Shown one piece after another: positions 1 through 12,082 of a stretch of DNA of 64,000 nucleotides. The translations under genes and the position numbers were made by a program. Origin of the DNA: Dactylorhiza incarnata (Eukaryota > Streptophyta > Magnoliopsida > Asparagales > Orchidaceae). The notes below the pieces were generated by a model. That model had not been told where the DNA came from and made no database searches. It saw only the letters and a program-made list of their open reading frames with translations. Location: assembly GCA_033032865.1 (NCBI GenBank), contig JAWHQI010000714.1:124001-188000 (forward strand), in the 5' to 3' direction. Every line of letters starts with the position of its first letter. The first letter of the stretch is position 1.

Positions 1-88
1 GTACTACTGCTCAAGCTCCTCGGACCCCTTGTGTTACAGCCACATCCGACCGTTAGTCAAAAAGACTAAGCCAGTTTTATCCTCGCCT

Positions 89-116
89 CCCCCCCCCCCC
101 CCCCCCCCCCCCCCCC
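89..116. repeat. poly-C tract of 28 bases in G1
   Basis: This is an uninterrupted C run beside a conserved LTR block (ccgttagtcaaaaagactaag). The homologous spot in the G2 5' LTR, near 5240, holds a G run of about 12 on the other strand. The G2 3' LTR and G5 have no long run there. It is probably slippage expansion of a short G stretch. Confidence 0.9.
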
Positions 117-381
117 GTGACTCCTAGGTACTGAGCGAGAGGACGAAGCGGAGGACATCAAGGGGTAAAAGCAAAGAAGGTGGCACGGAACTACTAGCAA
201 GCATGTACAAATAGAAAATTTGTCTATTCTAGCAGTTCTACTATACAATCTATAAATAAAAGTGATATAGAAAAGAAAAGCTCTAATAGTAGCAACAGAG
301 CACAACGATCAAATAATAGCATTTGCACCAGTATAAGTAAGTAAAGTAGTGTATATAAAAGAAGCAGTTACGAAAGTAACC

Positions 382-480
382 CTAACTTATATGAATGCTC
401 ATACAAACTTATAAGTTAGATGATTTGGAACTAAGGTAAACTCATCGTATAAAAGAGCTCATACTAATTTATACGATGAG
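382..480. other. paired stem-loops in the G1 LTR
   Basis: There are two adjacent inverted repeats. The first has arms CTAACTTATA (382-391) and TATAAGTTAG (410-419). The second has 13-bp arms CTCATCGTATAAA (441-453) and TTTATACGATGAG (468-480). Both loops contain GCTCATAC. The same pair occurs in G5, and single versions occur in G2 and G4, so it is a conserved LTR structure. Its function is unknown. Confidence 0.8.
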
Positions 481-1180
481 GTCTTGTTTATGAAAAGTTG
501 TTATTCTATGATGTGCAATGATGCAACTCACACACTCAACTCTGTACGTACAGACATTTTGTTAGTTCCATTTGTTCGAGTGTGTCAACTAAGGTACCCC
601 GTTGAGGCAAACAGGGCAATGGATCTGACAGGTCCACCTCTGGGCACCTTTCACTATCTCCCAGCCTAGACCTTATGTACTCCCCTAAGAACACACAGGG
701 CATCCGCGTGCTATCTGGTAAGCACCACCTCTATCCCACATTTCGAGTCTCCACTCAGGTACACCCTGTTGAGGCAAACAAGGGCAGTGGATCAGGTCCT
801 CGACTCCTAAGCTAGTATGACACCTCCCAGCCTATACCTTATGTATGCCCCTAAGAACACACAGGGTATCTGCGTACTATCTGGTATGAAACAACTCATA
901 ATTATATTTCTCTAAGCCTCCAGCTCGCCAGACTGTCCAGTCCTCCATAGAGAACATCGGGCCTACCGCTCGCAGGACTAACCAGTCCTGATATCATAAA
1001 ATTCCCGAGCCTCCAGCTAGCAGGACTACTAGTCCTTATAACATTCCATCCCAAATTTGGGACAAGGTATACATTATCAAATTATCCTACTTAAACTACT
1101 CTTGTCTATCATTTAGTTGTACTTAGAAGTTTATGGTTAATCCTGGACTTCCTAAGGGCTACCCGGTGAAGGGCTCGTAG

Positions 1181-4100
1181 TGTAACATCCCCCAAAAAAC
1201 TAGACCCCTAGAGTTGTTTTGTCATGACTAGGTCATGACAAAACCCTAGGAAGCTTGAAGAGACCACTTGGCCTTAGGCTTGGAGGGGAAGAGCACCTTG
1301 GTCTGCAAATAGCAATTTCTAGTTACCAAGCTTAGGGTGGGAACTTAGGGGCTCACCTTGATCCCTTGACCCTGACATGACACTCCTAACCCTTTGGATG
1401 GTCCCTTAGAGCACCAAGGACCCATTAGGGTCAACCAAAGAGGCCAAGTTCACCAAAGTCAACATTAACCCTAAATTGCTCAAAGCAGCCTAGTTAGGCT
1501 CAATTGTCTTCTACCATGCCAAATTGACCTTGACCCTACCCTTATAAGGACATTAGGGACCCAATGGACCAAAAAGCCCCATCATGGGGCCACCAATGTG
1601 GACAATTTGACCTAAGTCAACTCTAGCCCTATTATGGTCAAATTGCCCTATTGTGGGTCAATTGGCCTCCACCTAGCCAAATTGACCCTACCTAGACCCT
1701 CCTAACCGTTAAGGGAGGCTAATGGGTCACTAACCACCCATTTGGGTCAACCCAGGTGGTCAATTTGACTAAAGTCAACTCAACCCTAATTTTAGGTCAA
1801 AAATCCCTATTTTGCCCATATCAAGCCCAATCCACTTGGGCTAGGCCTGATTGGAGTAGCCCATTAGCTTAGGAGGCTGATGATTACAAGGAGTTACCAC
1901 TCAATTTTTGTAAGTGATGACTAGGAGAGAGAAATCTCATTTTCCCCAAAATGGAGGAGAGAAAAAGAGAGGGATTAAGGGCATTCATGGCCAAAGGAAG
2001 CCAATTGATCTTTCCATTGATGGGGATTCATCTCCTCTAGCTGTTACAAGAGGTTTAGGGGGTTTTCCAGCCCATATGGGGGCTGAATTGGGAGGTTTTC
2101 ACCATGGACAAAAATGGCCATTAATGGCATTCATGGCAATTGAAGCCATGACACTCCCCCTCCCCCAATTGAGCATTATAAATCCTTCAGATGACTGGGA
2201 GGAGCATTTTCCCCCAATTACAAGAAGAAACCGATCCCTCTAGACCCAAATCAACATGGCCCCCAAGAGCTCATGGTCGTGCATGGAAGACCAGCGATCG
2301 ACGCGACTTCAGGCCACCATACAGGTCCTCCCCTCCTCCTCTCTCTCTCTCTCTATGGTGAGATCTTTCATAGTTGGGGACTCGATTCGGGGCCAAATGG
2401 TCGTGGATCGGGCTAACCGAAATCTCCATAAATGAAGATTTTGATTCGGCTTAAAAGCCCTATGCCGGCCACCTCCGGCAGGCCAACCACCGCTAATCGT
2501 TGGCCACCACCTCAACGAAGGTGGTGGTGGCATTGGCCGGCCGGGGCGGCACTCAGGTGGCCAAAAAAATAGGAATGAAGGATCTCCAGGCTCGGCTAAT
2601 CCTGGCCGTCGGCCAGAGGAAGAAGACAATGGGATGCCGTCCAGTCTTGCTTCAAGATCTGTGCTGGCCGTTATTTAATATATTTGATATATGATTTATG
2701 CTATATTATTTACAGTTGATAGAAATAAATATAGAAAATACTTAATACCCTCTGATGGAACAATGTTCAACACCAAACTTGTAGCCATTTGGGTCTACTT
2801 TATTATAAAATTTGTTTCACACAAATTGGACCACTAGGCTGTCCTCAGCACTCAAAATGGTGCAACCTGTACAAAGGGTTGACCAGAGCTTGATCTGTGC
2901 GCCCCATCAATCCAATCATCCAATGTCTTGAAATTTGGAACATAGACTACATATACCCACCCACTAAACATATCCAATATTGATAATTAAATATATTGTC
3001 AAATGACCTCCAAACCCTTCCAAATTATGGTGGGTAGTCCTTAGGGACATGACATGACTCTGGTAAAATTTTTATCTCATTTGGGATTGATTTGGTTTGG
3101 TAATTACTTAACCCAAGATTGGTCAAACTAAGGGATATTAGGTCAAATGTTCACTTGTTGTATTAGGTGGTTAAACCTCACCAAAATGTTATGAAACCTT
3201 GGCCACTGACTTAATATCACATAAAACACTTCCACAAATGATTTGGGGGGATTTGAAATGGATATGCCCTAAGACCCTGTTTCAAACCCTAGGGTTGCAT
3301 TTTGGGCTTAATGAAGGACATATGGTCATATGTCCTTGGATGGACTTGGAACTTGGTGGATAGTTTCATTGGGTGGTTTCCAACACTAGGTAATTTATTT
3401 GGTATTTTTGGAGACTTTATTCCTTCAGATTTAATTAAGGATTATTTAGGGCACCGCATTACTAAAAGGAATTACATGTTCATATAACCTAGGATAATCA
3501 TGATACTTTGCCAGTTAGCTTTAGATAGTGTTATTGTTCCCTGATAATTTTGTTGAGATTTTTGAGATTATCTATATGGTACTTCTTTCACAAACCGTTT
3601 ATGTGAACTATTTGTGAGAAAACTTAATTAAGGGATTATTATCCCCTGAAAAATTGTGAAACTTAGTAATAAGGCATTTTAGGTCATTAGGAAGCTCTGT
3701 GAATTTTTGTATGATTTCTGGAAGTATTTTTCAGTAGGTTACTTCACAACGTGCCTTAGTTTGGATTTTATTGAAATATTTATTTATGTGACTATATGGT
3801 TTTGAAATATTATAAAACTCAGTCAGTAAACTTTTCTGATCATTATAGAATTTTGGTAATTTTACCATAATTTTTGGATAGGAATTTTTGGTGGTTCCTT
3901 CATTAGCCTCCAATTTTGGATAATTATTTAATATTATAATTAGAGGTCAATACCTTACTGTTAAATTGTGATATTATGTAATTGCTGTTATTTTGATATC
4001 ACAGATTTTCAGTAAGTTTGTGTAGGCCATATCATAAGAAAATCTTACACTTCATGTTCAATTTCATACTTGACAAATTTTGGAGAAACTATAGTAAATG

Positions 4101-5713
4101 CCAAATAAATAAGGAAAATTATGATCCTCTGGATTTAGTATTTTAATATCATGATAGACTCCTAGTAATAATCTTGAGTCATTTGGATGACTATTTGGAG
4201 TACCGCTTCTCATGCAACTCATATAGCTCTTGAGAAAGGGAGGTTTGGGCTATCATCCCATCGTGCCTCCTAGTACCGCTACGAGCCCCTCACAGGGTAG
4301 ACCTCAGGAAGTCCAAGATTAACCCTAAACTGTAGGAATAAACTGTTATGCAAGATTATCTTAATAATACACACACCCACATCCCGTGGTTATGGGAAGT
4401 TAGTTGGTTTGTTCTTGCGAGCAGTAGGCTCGGTGGTTGTAGTTGCGGACGTGTTGGTCCGGCGAGCCGGCGGCTCGGAAGGTTATGGTGATGGGCGAGT
4501 TAGCCTGGGGAGCTTATGTCTCGGAGATAAATGGTAATCATGATTGCATGTGCATAAAAGTGGTGGGTCTTCGGTATTGACAGTCATTCACACCGTCGTC
4601 GATACGCTGACTCGGCAAGTGTGGATTTGCACTTAGCCATGAAAAATCTAGTGGTACAGCCAGTAAGAGCACGCAGGCGCTCAGCAATATTGCATTGAGG
4701 CATACGATAGGTCTAGGTTATGTAGTATGAATACCAACCTAGAGGTGGGCGAATCCCAACCCACCACTTCCGTTTGCCACTACGGGAGTATCCTGGGAGT
4801 TTCGCTAGCTCCAAAAAGGGGGAACTAAAGGTCTGTGCGCATAGGGTCGAAGTACATGAGTTGCACTTGCTTGAACATAATATTAAACTACATAACTTTG
4901 CAAGGCATAGCATAAGTATTGCATTTCAACCCCTACCCCTATCATATAAATTAGTTATAGGACTTTTTATATGATAAGCCTTGCTAAATGACCCCTTGGT
5001 CTATAGGTCTGTATGGGCATTCCTATAAATCAACGGTTACTTTTCTTACTTTATTATGTCTTACTTTACTTCACTTTACTTTACTGTCATACTTAATGTT
5101 CTACGTTTATATATATACACTATGTAGTGGTAGACATTTCCTGTAGACTAGATCTGTCGTTATCTGCTTTGTTCTATACCCCTTGTTGTCCTTCGCTTCA
5201 TCCTCCCGCACGATGCCTAGGAGCCACTAGGGGATGGCAGGGGGGGGGGGGGTGAATGAGGCTTAGTCTTTTTGACTAATGGTCAGTGGACAATATCATT
5301 TTAGGGGATCAAGGAGAAGCACTAAGAGACGCAGCACCAGCGGAGGCCGGTGGAGTTGGAGGTGGGCCAGTCTATTACAGGAGCATATGTCTCATGATCA
5401 GTGAGTGATTAGTTGTTTGCTTCCGCGAGTGATCTTGTAGTGAGGATATGATGTATCGGGTAGGAGCCCTTATTATTGTTAATATCTTTTTATTCAGTTA
5501 TTATCTGTGGACATTTACCCTAATGGTTTTATATTTCATGTGATGTGGACTTGAGCTTATTTGTTCATTTGTATTCTTTTCTTCTTCTATGATTGATATG
5601 GCCGGCAGGATCAACGTTTTGTAGTGGCGACCTTCACGAGTGTAGGTATCACCGCAAAGTGGTTGTTCTGGGCATAATACCCGATTTTGTAGCAGAAAAA
5701 ATGGGGCCTTACA
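1181..5713 (+). repeat. G2 5' LTR (4.5 kb)
   Basis: It starts TGTAACATCC and ends GGCCTTACA directly before the primer site. There is no gene in it. It contains an AT-rich body and a GC-rich block near 2460-2640 with a hairpin (CCACCACCT ... AGGTGGTGG, 2504-2527). A diverged single version of the ~155-bp unit that is tandemly repeated in G4 lies around 3650-4040. A stem-loop lies at 4940-4976. Compared with the 3' LTR it lacks about 260 bp at 4229/4230 and about 60 bp near 2980. Confidence 0.9.
4940..4976. other. conserved stem-loop in the G2 5' LTR
   Basis: The arms are TATCATATAAA and TTTATATGATA. The 3' LTR copy (22889-22929) has CCTATCGTATAAA and TTTATACGATAGG, so both arms changed and pairing is kept. 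Both differences are transitions at CpG sites, so decay by cytosine deamination on each arm could also explain the match. Confidence 0.75.
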
Positions 5714-5716
5714 AAC

Positions 5717-5728
5717 TGGTATCAGAGC
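5717..5728 (+). other. G2 primer binding site (tRNA-Met type)
   Basis: TGGTATCAGAGC lies three bases after the LTR end. This is the usual plant primer site complementary to the 3' end of initiator tRNA-Met. Confidence 0.92.
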
Positions 5729-7324
5729 TAGGTTTCGATACTAGGACCTGTGGGTTATGGGCCCACCACGCTTCAGAGCAAACCTCAATCCGAAGAAAGG
5801 AAGTCAACAAACCGTGGGCCACCCCGTGCGAGTTTAGTTTGAGGACAAACTAAGCAACGGAAGCAATGGTGTGCCCATATGGGGAAATCACATGAAAAAG
5901 TCCACTTTTCACTGAATCTTTTTAGCCAAATCTACTTGAGTGAAAAGTTTTCTTTTGTAGCCTGCGGCGAACCGTGACCCTAGCGGGGAATACCTCTGGC
6001 TGAAAAGATCTCCTTAGATATTCCTTTAGTCAATGAGTTAGACTCAACCCCACTAGGACACATGACTCACCATGACAATTTATACCATGCCCTAATAGAC
6101 CGTAGGTATAAAGTTGATTAAGGTACGAGTATACCCCAAAGAGGTTAGAGGAGGAGCATAACGCGAGAATGACCACTTAAGCCATAAACCCTGATGCCCC
6201 TACTTCGCATACCAAGGATTATCCAAACTGGTAGGACCTCCTTAAGGATATTGACACATAGGCATAATGGTAGGGGACTCGTAGACTCAACCCTCGTACC
6301 GGTGACATGATTATATTGAGACAACCACCATGACAAACATCGAGGGTCGGATAAGAATTCAAGTTCAGAAGAGACCCGTTTGGGATTGGGTCACATATTG
6401 ACCCTGATAAGGTTATCGTAGAGGGTACCTGGAAGAGTCTAAGGTGTGGAGTATACCAATGAGCCTCAAGATAGAACCCCAAGTCTAAGGTTGTGTGCCC
6501 TAAGAATTGTTTGCATACTTGGGACGAATATAACATGGTGATATCGAAGATACTTACCCCAAAATAGATAGTGGCTTATCTTTTGTTTATTGGGGCTTAC
6601 CTTTTGTTTATTGGGGCTTATCTTTTGTTTATTGGGAAAATTGGTTACTGACTTGGGTATCCCTTAGATCTAATTTAGAAAGTGTTGCGTCGTGAACATA
6701 ATTATTTTGAAGTTTATCTTATTCAATGTTACTTGGGCGAAGATGGGATTCTATAAAAGCATGTTTGGAATGGTGATCTATAGTATTACAAGGACAATGG
6801 ATAGACATTGTTGATCGAACAATGACTTGATCTTAGTTGAAGCAATAGAAATGTAAAGTTGTCGGGTTTAGTCACTTAGGGATGCAGATGCCCTTTTGGA
6901 AGTTGGGAACTAAAATTAGGGCTTACAACTACAGTTATATTTGAAAGTTCTTGTGGTTTGGGGCTTTTGGGAGTTATTAACCTATGATTATTTAAAAATC
7001 TCGCCCTGTCAAACTACAATAATAAGGATTGGTTAATAGATACTCATAAGAGTTCACGAGTACACCCTCCTTAAAATTTTGAGGATAACTGAGACGCTTG
7101 ATTATCTGACAAGTTCCATCAATTGTAAGAACTGGATAAGTTGTAGAGTTGAGTTGATTGATTACTCAGACGTATGTGAAGGATTAAGAATTTGAACGTG
7201 TAGAGAAAACTTTATATAGGCGTTGACTATCCTTACAAACAAGAGCTTTAGTCACCGAAGAAATGGTGTTTTCCGGAGCATGTAGTTTCCCGAAATAAAG
7301 AAATACATCGTAGATTTTATGATG
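5729..7324 (+). other. G2 interior without recognisable gene
   Basis: The first 150 bases match the untranslated leader also seen in G4 (33110-33230), including agtttgaggacaaact and agcaatggtgtgccc. After that I recognise no gag, protease or reverse transcriptase in any frame, only short open frames. A phrase near 7045-7070 could be a relic of the integrase zinc-binding region. The stretch may be decayed gag-pol or unrelated DNA that replaced it. Confidence 0.6.
6571..6637. repeat. 21-bp tandem repeat, three copies
   Basis: GGCTTATCTTTTGTTTATTGG is repeated at an exact 21-bp spacing, with one C/T difference in the middle copy. It sits in the unrecognised part of the G2 interior. Confidence 0.9.
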
Positions 7325-8300
7325 CACGGTGAGGTCTATCGACTTGTGAAGTCCAAGTGCAAGTTTCTTTGGGGACTACCACAGTCACTGCCCATGTTAG
7401 AGTGGAAGCTCGGGGATATAATTATGGATTTCATACAGAGGTTACCACATCCCCACTCTGGGCACAAGTGTACTTAGAACATCAAGGATAGATTGACAAA
7501 GGTAGCTAGGGTCACCCGGGCCGGAAGGATACTCCCATGGGCGTTTGATGGGATTTTATGAGATGTTTGTCCATTATCGTGGTGCACCCAGGACGATCAT
7601 GTCGGATCGGGATGGATGGTTTATGTCCAAGAATTGAAGATCAGTCCAGGCTTATCTGGGCTCTTGGTTGACGTTCAACACATCTTTCCACCCTCAGAGG
7701 GATGGAGGTGCAAAATTCCACTATCTTGGACCCAGGATGAGGAAATAAAGACACTCGGCTCTGAATTTCGGGAGGACACAGATGCCCAGATGCGACTGAT
7801 TTGATTTAGGAAGTTGGAAGCCTAGAATAGGAAGGCCAAGTATTACAATGCGCGGAATCGTACAGTAGAGTTCTATGTTCGAGACCAGGTGTTCCCGAAG
7901 ATACGTCTGATGCATGGAGTCTCGCGGGTACGCGGGGGAAGAAGCTCAGTCTAAGATAAATGGGGCTCTACATGATCATGGAGTTGATCGGCCCATTGGC
8001 TTATAGACGGGAGATGCCGTCGGAGTTAGCGAGATTACATGATGTCTTCCACGTCTCCTCCTTTAGGAGAGCACTACTATGGCCGGATTAGCTGATATCT
8101 ATTACTGATGGGCTAGTAGCTTCTGATCGATCAGTTCGGCTTGGAGCCGGTTAGGATAGACGAAATAGAGATGCGGGTCTTACGACACGAGAAGGTTATA
8201 CTGGTCAAGGTCCTATGGAGAAATCATGGACAAGAGGAGCATACATGGGAGCCACTAGAAGAAATATAACAGAGATAGTCAGTGATCTTTGAATCAGGAA
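7325..8300 (+). pseudogene. G2 pol remnant: integrase and chromodomain
   Basis: Fragments in shifting frames match the end of a chromovirus pol. They are the integrase core start (WKLGDIIMDFI near 7410), the SDRDG region near 7600, the KIPLSWTQDEE stretch near 7710, the LGRLEA-like linker, and a chromodomain tail near 8180-8260 (VKVLWRNHGQEEHTWEP). About 60 residues of the integrase core, including the region of the catalytic Glu, are missing between 7700 and 7710. Stops and frameshifts are frequent. It belonged to the polyprotein that integrates the cDNA; the chromodomain targets chromatin. It cannot be functional. Confidence 0.85.
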
Positions 8301-8406
8301 TAACTTCCATTCTTAAGGGACTTTACACTCAAGCACTTGCGGTAGAAGCTTCACAGGCCTAACTTAAATTTCAGGGACGGAATTATTTTTTTTAATTATT
8401 GGGATT

Positions 8407-10657
8407 TGTAACATCCCCCAAAAAACTAGACCCCTAGAGTTGTTTTGTCATGACTAGGTCATGACAAAACCCTAGGAAGCTTGAAGAGACCACTTGGCCT
8501 TATTCTTGAAGGGGAAGAGCACCTTGATCTTCAAATAGCAATTTCCAGTTACCAAGCTTAGGGTGGGAACATAGGGACTCACCTTGATACCTTGACCCCA
8601 CCATGACACACCTAACTCTTTGGAGGGTCCCTTAGATCACCAAGGACCCAGTGGGGTTAACCAAAGAGGCCAAGTTGACCAAAGTCAACATTAACCCTAA
8701 ATTGGTCAAAGTAGCCTAATTAGGGTCAATTGGCTTCCTCCATGCCAAATTGACCTTTCCCCTGTGCTTATAAGGACATTAGTGACCCAATGGATCAAAA
8801 ATCCCCATCATGGGGCAACCAATGTGGCCAATGTGACCTAAGTCAACTCTAGCCCTATTTTGGTCAAATTGCCCTATTGTGGGTCAATTGGCCTCCACCT
8901 TCCCAAATTGACACTACCTAGACACTCCTAACCTTTAGGGGAGGCCAATTGGTCATTAACCACCCATTGGGGTCAACCCAAGTGGTCAATTTGACCAAAG
9001 TCAACTCAACCATAATTTTAGGTCAAAATTCCCTATTTTGCCCAAATCAAGCACAATCCACTTGGGCTAGGACTGATTCGAGTGGCACATTAGCTTAGGG
9101 GGCTGATAATTACTAGGAGTTGCCACTCAATTTCCGTAAGTGATGACTAGGAGAGAGAAATCTCATTTTCCCCAAAATGGAGGAGAGAGAAAGAGAGGGA
9201 TTAATGGCATTCATGGCCAAGGGAGGCCAATTGATCTCCCCATTGATGGGGATTCATCTCCTATGGATGTTACTAGAAGTTTAGGGGGGTTTTCCAGCCC
9301 ACATGGGGGCTGAATTGGGAGGTTTTCACCATGGGCGAAAATGGCCATTAATGGCCTTCATGCCAATTGAAGCCATGACTCTCCCTCTCCCCCAATTGAG
9401 CATTATAACTCCTTAAGAGGACTAAGAGGAGCATTTTCCCCCAATTACCAGAAGAAACTGACTCTAGACCCAAATCGAAATGGCCACCAAGAGCTCATGA
9501 CGAGCATGGAAGACCGGCGATCGGCGCAACTTCAGGCCACCATACAGGTCCTCCCCTCCGCCTCTCTCTTTATGGTGAGATCTTTCATCGTTGGGGGCTC
9601 GATTTGGGGCAAATTGGCTGGGGATCGGGCTCATCGAAAGCTCCAGAAGTGGAGCTTTTGATCCCACTTAAAATCCCCATTCCGGCCACCTCCGGTCGGC
9701 CAACCACCGCTAATCGCCGGCCACCACCTCAACGAAGGTGGAGGTGGCATTGGCCGACCGGGGCGGCGCTCAGGTGTCCGGGAAAGTGGGGATGTAGGAG
9801 CTCTAGGCACAGATAATCCTGGTCGTCGGCCAGAGGAAGAAGACAACGGGATGCCGTCCATTCTTTCTTCAAGATCCGTGCTGGCCCTTATTATCTATAT
9901 ATATGATGTATATGATTTATGTTATATTATTTAAAGTTAATAGAAATAAATATAAAAAATACTTAATTCCCTGTGATGGAAAAATGTTCAACACCAAACT
10001 TGTAGCCCTTTGGGTCTAGTTTATTTTAAAATTTGTTTCACACAAATTGGACCACTAGGCTGTCCTCGACACTCAAAATGGTGAAATATGTGCAAAGGGT
10101 TGACCAGAGCTTGATCTATGTGCCCCCATCAATCCATTCATACAAATTTCTTGAAATTTGGAACATAGACTTCATATACACACCCCCTAAACATATCCAA
10201 AAATAAGAATTTTTGAAGAAACTTTTTCTAAGGTTTTTGAAAACATTTAATAATTCACGTAATAATTAAATATATGGTCAAATGACCTCCAAACCCTTCC
10301 AAATTCTGGTGGGTGGTCCTTAGGGTCATGGCATGACTCTGGTAAAAATTTCATCCCATTTGAAATTGATTTGGTTGGGAAAATACTTAACCCATGATTA
10401 GTCAAACTAAGGGATTTTAGGTCAAATGTGCACTTGTTGTATTAGGTGGTCAAATCTCACCAAAATTTTATGAAACCTTGGCCACTGACTTAATATCACA
10501 TAAAACACCTCCACCAATGATTTGGGGTGATTTGAGATGGATATGCCCTAAGACCCTGTTTCAAACCCTAGGGTTGCATTTTGGGCTTAATGAAGGACAT
10601 ATGGTTATATGTCCTTGGATGATGGACTTGGAACTTGGTGGATAGTTTCATAGGGTG
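8407..10657 (+). repeat. G2 3' LTR, first part
   Basis: It begins TGTAACATCC after a GGGACGGAATTATTTT stretch that is likely the polypurine region. It is collinear with 1181-3375 of the 5' LTR up to the S1 insertion. There is no gene: short frames at 9464-9861 are overlapping shadows of the GC-rich hairpin block (9721-9750). It retains about 60 bp near 10200 that the 5' LTR lacks. The last five bases, gggtg, are the target repeat of S1. Confidence 0.9.
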
Positions 10658-10740
10658 TCTTGGGAAAATGATTTCTCTTAACCCCTGAAAATGAGTAAAA
10701 TATGAATTCCAAGAATGAAAAACAAGGCTAAGTAAATATG

Positions 10741-10972
10741 CGTCGAATAGTGTTCGACGAAACGTCGAAATGTAGTCGACGTCTCTTTCAGATTAAGTCG
10801 AAGTAACTCTAGGAAGATTTCGACGTATGTGTTGTCGACGTTACTCTGATTTCTAGTCGACGCAACTAGTGAAGTCGACGCACCTTAGTCGACGCACCTT
10901 CCTTATTCACCTCTCGACGTCCAGACAGGATGTACTCGACGCTTGCGTCGAATGGCAATCGACGCACGTCGA
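10741..10972. repeat. CGTCGA/TCGACG cluster in S1 5' LTR (U3)
   Basis: More than a dozen copies of the half-sites CGTCGA or TCGACG, some joined as GTCGAC, lie in 230 bp, 280 to 510 bp upstream of the TATA box. The placement in U3 suggests a promoter-proximal regulatory array. The same motif clusters at two internal sites of S1. Confidence 0.9.
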
Positions 10973-11250
10973 TTTATTTGACAGACTTAAATATGCGCCA
11001 GATCTCTTTCCTTCTTTCAGTATATCTGATTTGTATGGAATAATGTTAATATTTTATAGCCGTTCTGAATCATTCTTTTCTTCTATTTGATTCTTGGCTA
11101 ATCTGATTAACTCTATTTTGGATATTATTTGAAATCAGAATTCATTCTTTCCTTCTACAGAAATAAACATTATGGAAACATTTTTTCTTTCTATTCTCTC
11201 TAACTGCTAATTGATTATCCTTCTATAGTATTATGTTGAATTAACAGAGC

Positions 11251-11260
11251 TATAAATAAA
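11251..11260 (+). promoter_or_regulatory. S1 LTR TATA box
   Basis: TATAAATAAA is the only good TATA box in this LTR. Transcription would start about 30 bp downstream, giving a U3 of roughly 620 bp. The copy in the 3' LTR is at 20307-20316. Confidence 0.75.
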
Positions 11261-11616
11261 GAGGAGGTCGGCAGAAAATAAAGAAGAGTGATCTACCACA
11301 CACATTTGAAATAGAGGAAAAGCTCCCAAAAGAAAAGAGAGAAATTGAGAAAAAGCTCTGCAGCAACATTCAAGCACTTCTTCTTTTTCTGCTTCTGAAG
11401 TCATACTGCTGCAAAATCTGATAGCTCTCACAAAGAGAGAAAGGCTGCAAATCTTCTTCTCTCTATAGAAGAAAGATTCAATTCACTTCTTGTGCTTCCA
11501 ATCTTCTTGCTAGGAAGAAGATTCTTTCTTGTTTTTATTTCTTCTCCTTTCTTTCTTTCTCACTTAAACATTGTAAGAGAGTTTTTAGAATCTCTCTCCA
11601 AAAAATTTAGTGTACT

Positions 11617-11718
11617 GGTTCTAAGAGTCTCCTTGTCAAAAGACTCAGTTGGTTCTAAGAGTCTCCTTGTCAAAAGACTCAGGGTGGTTCTAAGAGTCTC
11701 CTTATCAAAAGACTCAGT
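11617..11718. repeat. 34-bp direct repeat, three copies, in S1 5' LTR
   Basis: GGTTCTAAGAGTCTCC begins at 11617, 11651 and 11685, an exact 34-bp period. Each unit holds a small inverted repeat (GAGTCT ... AGACTC). The 3' LTR has the same array from 20673. It lies downstream of the TATA box, so it should be transcribed. Confidence 0.9.
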
Positions 11719-11987
11719 GCAAGATAGTGAATTCCTACCAAGGGGGTAGAAGAGTGGACTACCCAAAGTTTGGGGAACCACTATATTTTCTTGTGTTGTG
11801 CTGTGATTTATTTTCTTGCATTTACTTTATTTTCTTGCTTAATTCTTGTTGGTGTGTGGGAAGCTCTAATCTGTGATCATACACATATATATATTAACTT
11901 TGCACAAAATAATTTTTAAATCTCTATTCACCCCCCCCCCCCCCCCCCTCTAGAGAATTCTAGTGAGGTTAATTGTGCACTTTCAAT

Positions 11988-11998
11988 TGGTATCAGAG
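11988..11998 (+). other. S1 primer binding site (tRNA-Met type)
   Basis: TGGTATCAGAG follows the LTR end after two bases. It matches the initiator tRNA-Met primer site used by most plant copia elements. Confidence 0.93.
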
Positions 11999-12082
11999 GG
12001 AGGTTGATCTAAAAAGGATAACTCCTTGATCAAAAAGATCCTACCTCTCATATATATATATTTTTCAAAACTATTTTATCAT

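Larger units (their letters stand above)
1..1180 (-). mobile_element. G1: left fragment of a minus-strand Ty3/gypsy LTR
   Basis: No gene is visible. The sequence is the reverse complement of the 3' part of the gypsy LTRs seen intact in G2 and G4. For example, the block around 590-870 matches the reverse complement of 31740-32060 in G4. The fragment ends where G2 begins, and the same LTR resumes at 23655: text before the break (gggctcgtag) joins text after it (tggtactaggg), as in uninterrupted G4 sequence near 31240. The last five bases, cgtag, are the target repeat of G2. The left end of the element lies outside the window. Confidence 0.85.
10658..11985 (+). repeat. S1 5' LTR
   Basis: It starts TCTTGGGAAAATG where the 3' copy starts TGTTGGGAAAATG, so the canonical TG end has one substitution. 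It ends GTGCACTTTCA. It contains a cluster of CGTCGA/TCGACG motifs, a TATA box, three 34-bp repeats and an 18-base C run before the end. Small frames at 10869-11749 also occur in the 3' LTR and are not genes. Confidence 0.95.

Noticed and set aside
1914..2243. Open frame of 109 codons in the G2 LTR as a small gene
   Set aside because: The matching place in the 3' LTR does not keep the frame, it lies inside a non-coding LTR, and the protein has no recognisable feature.
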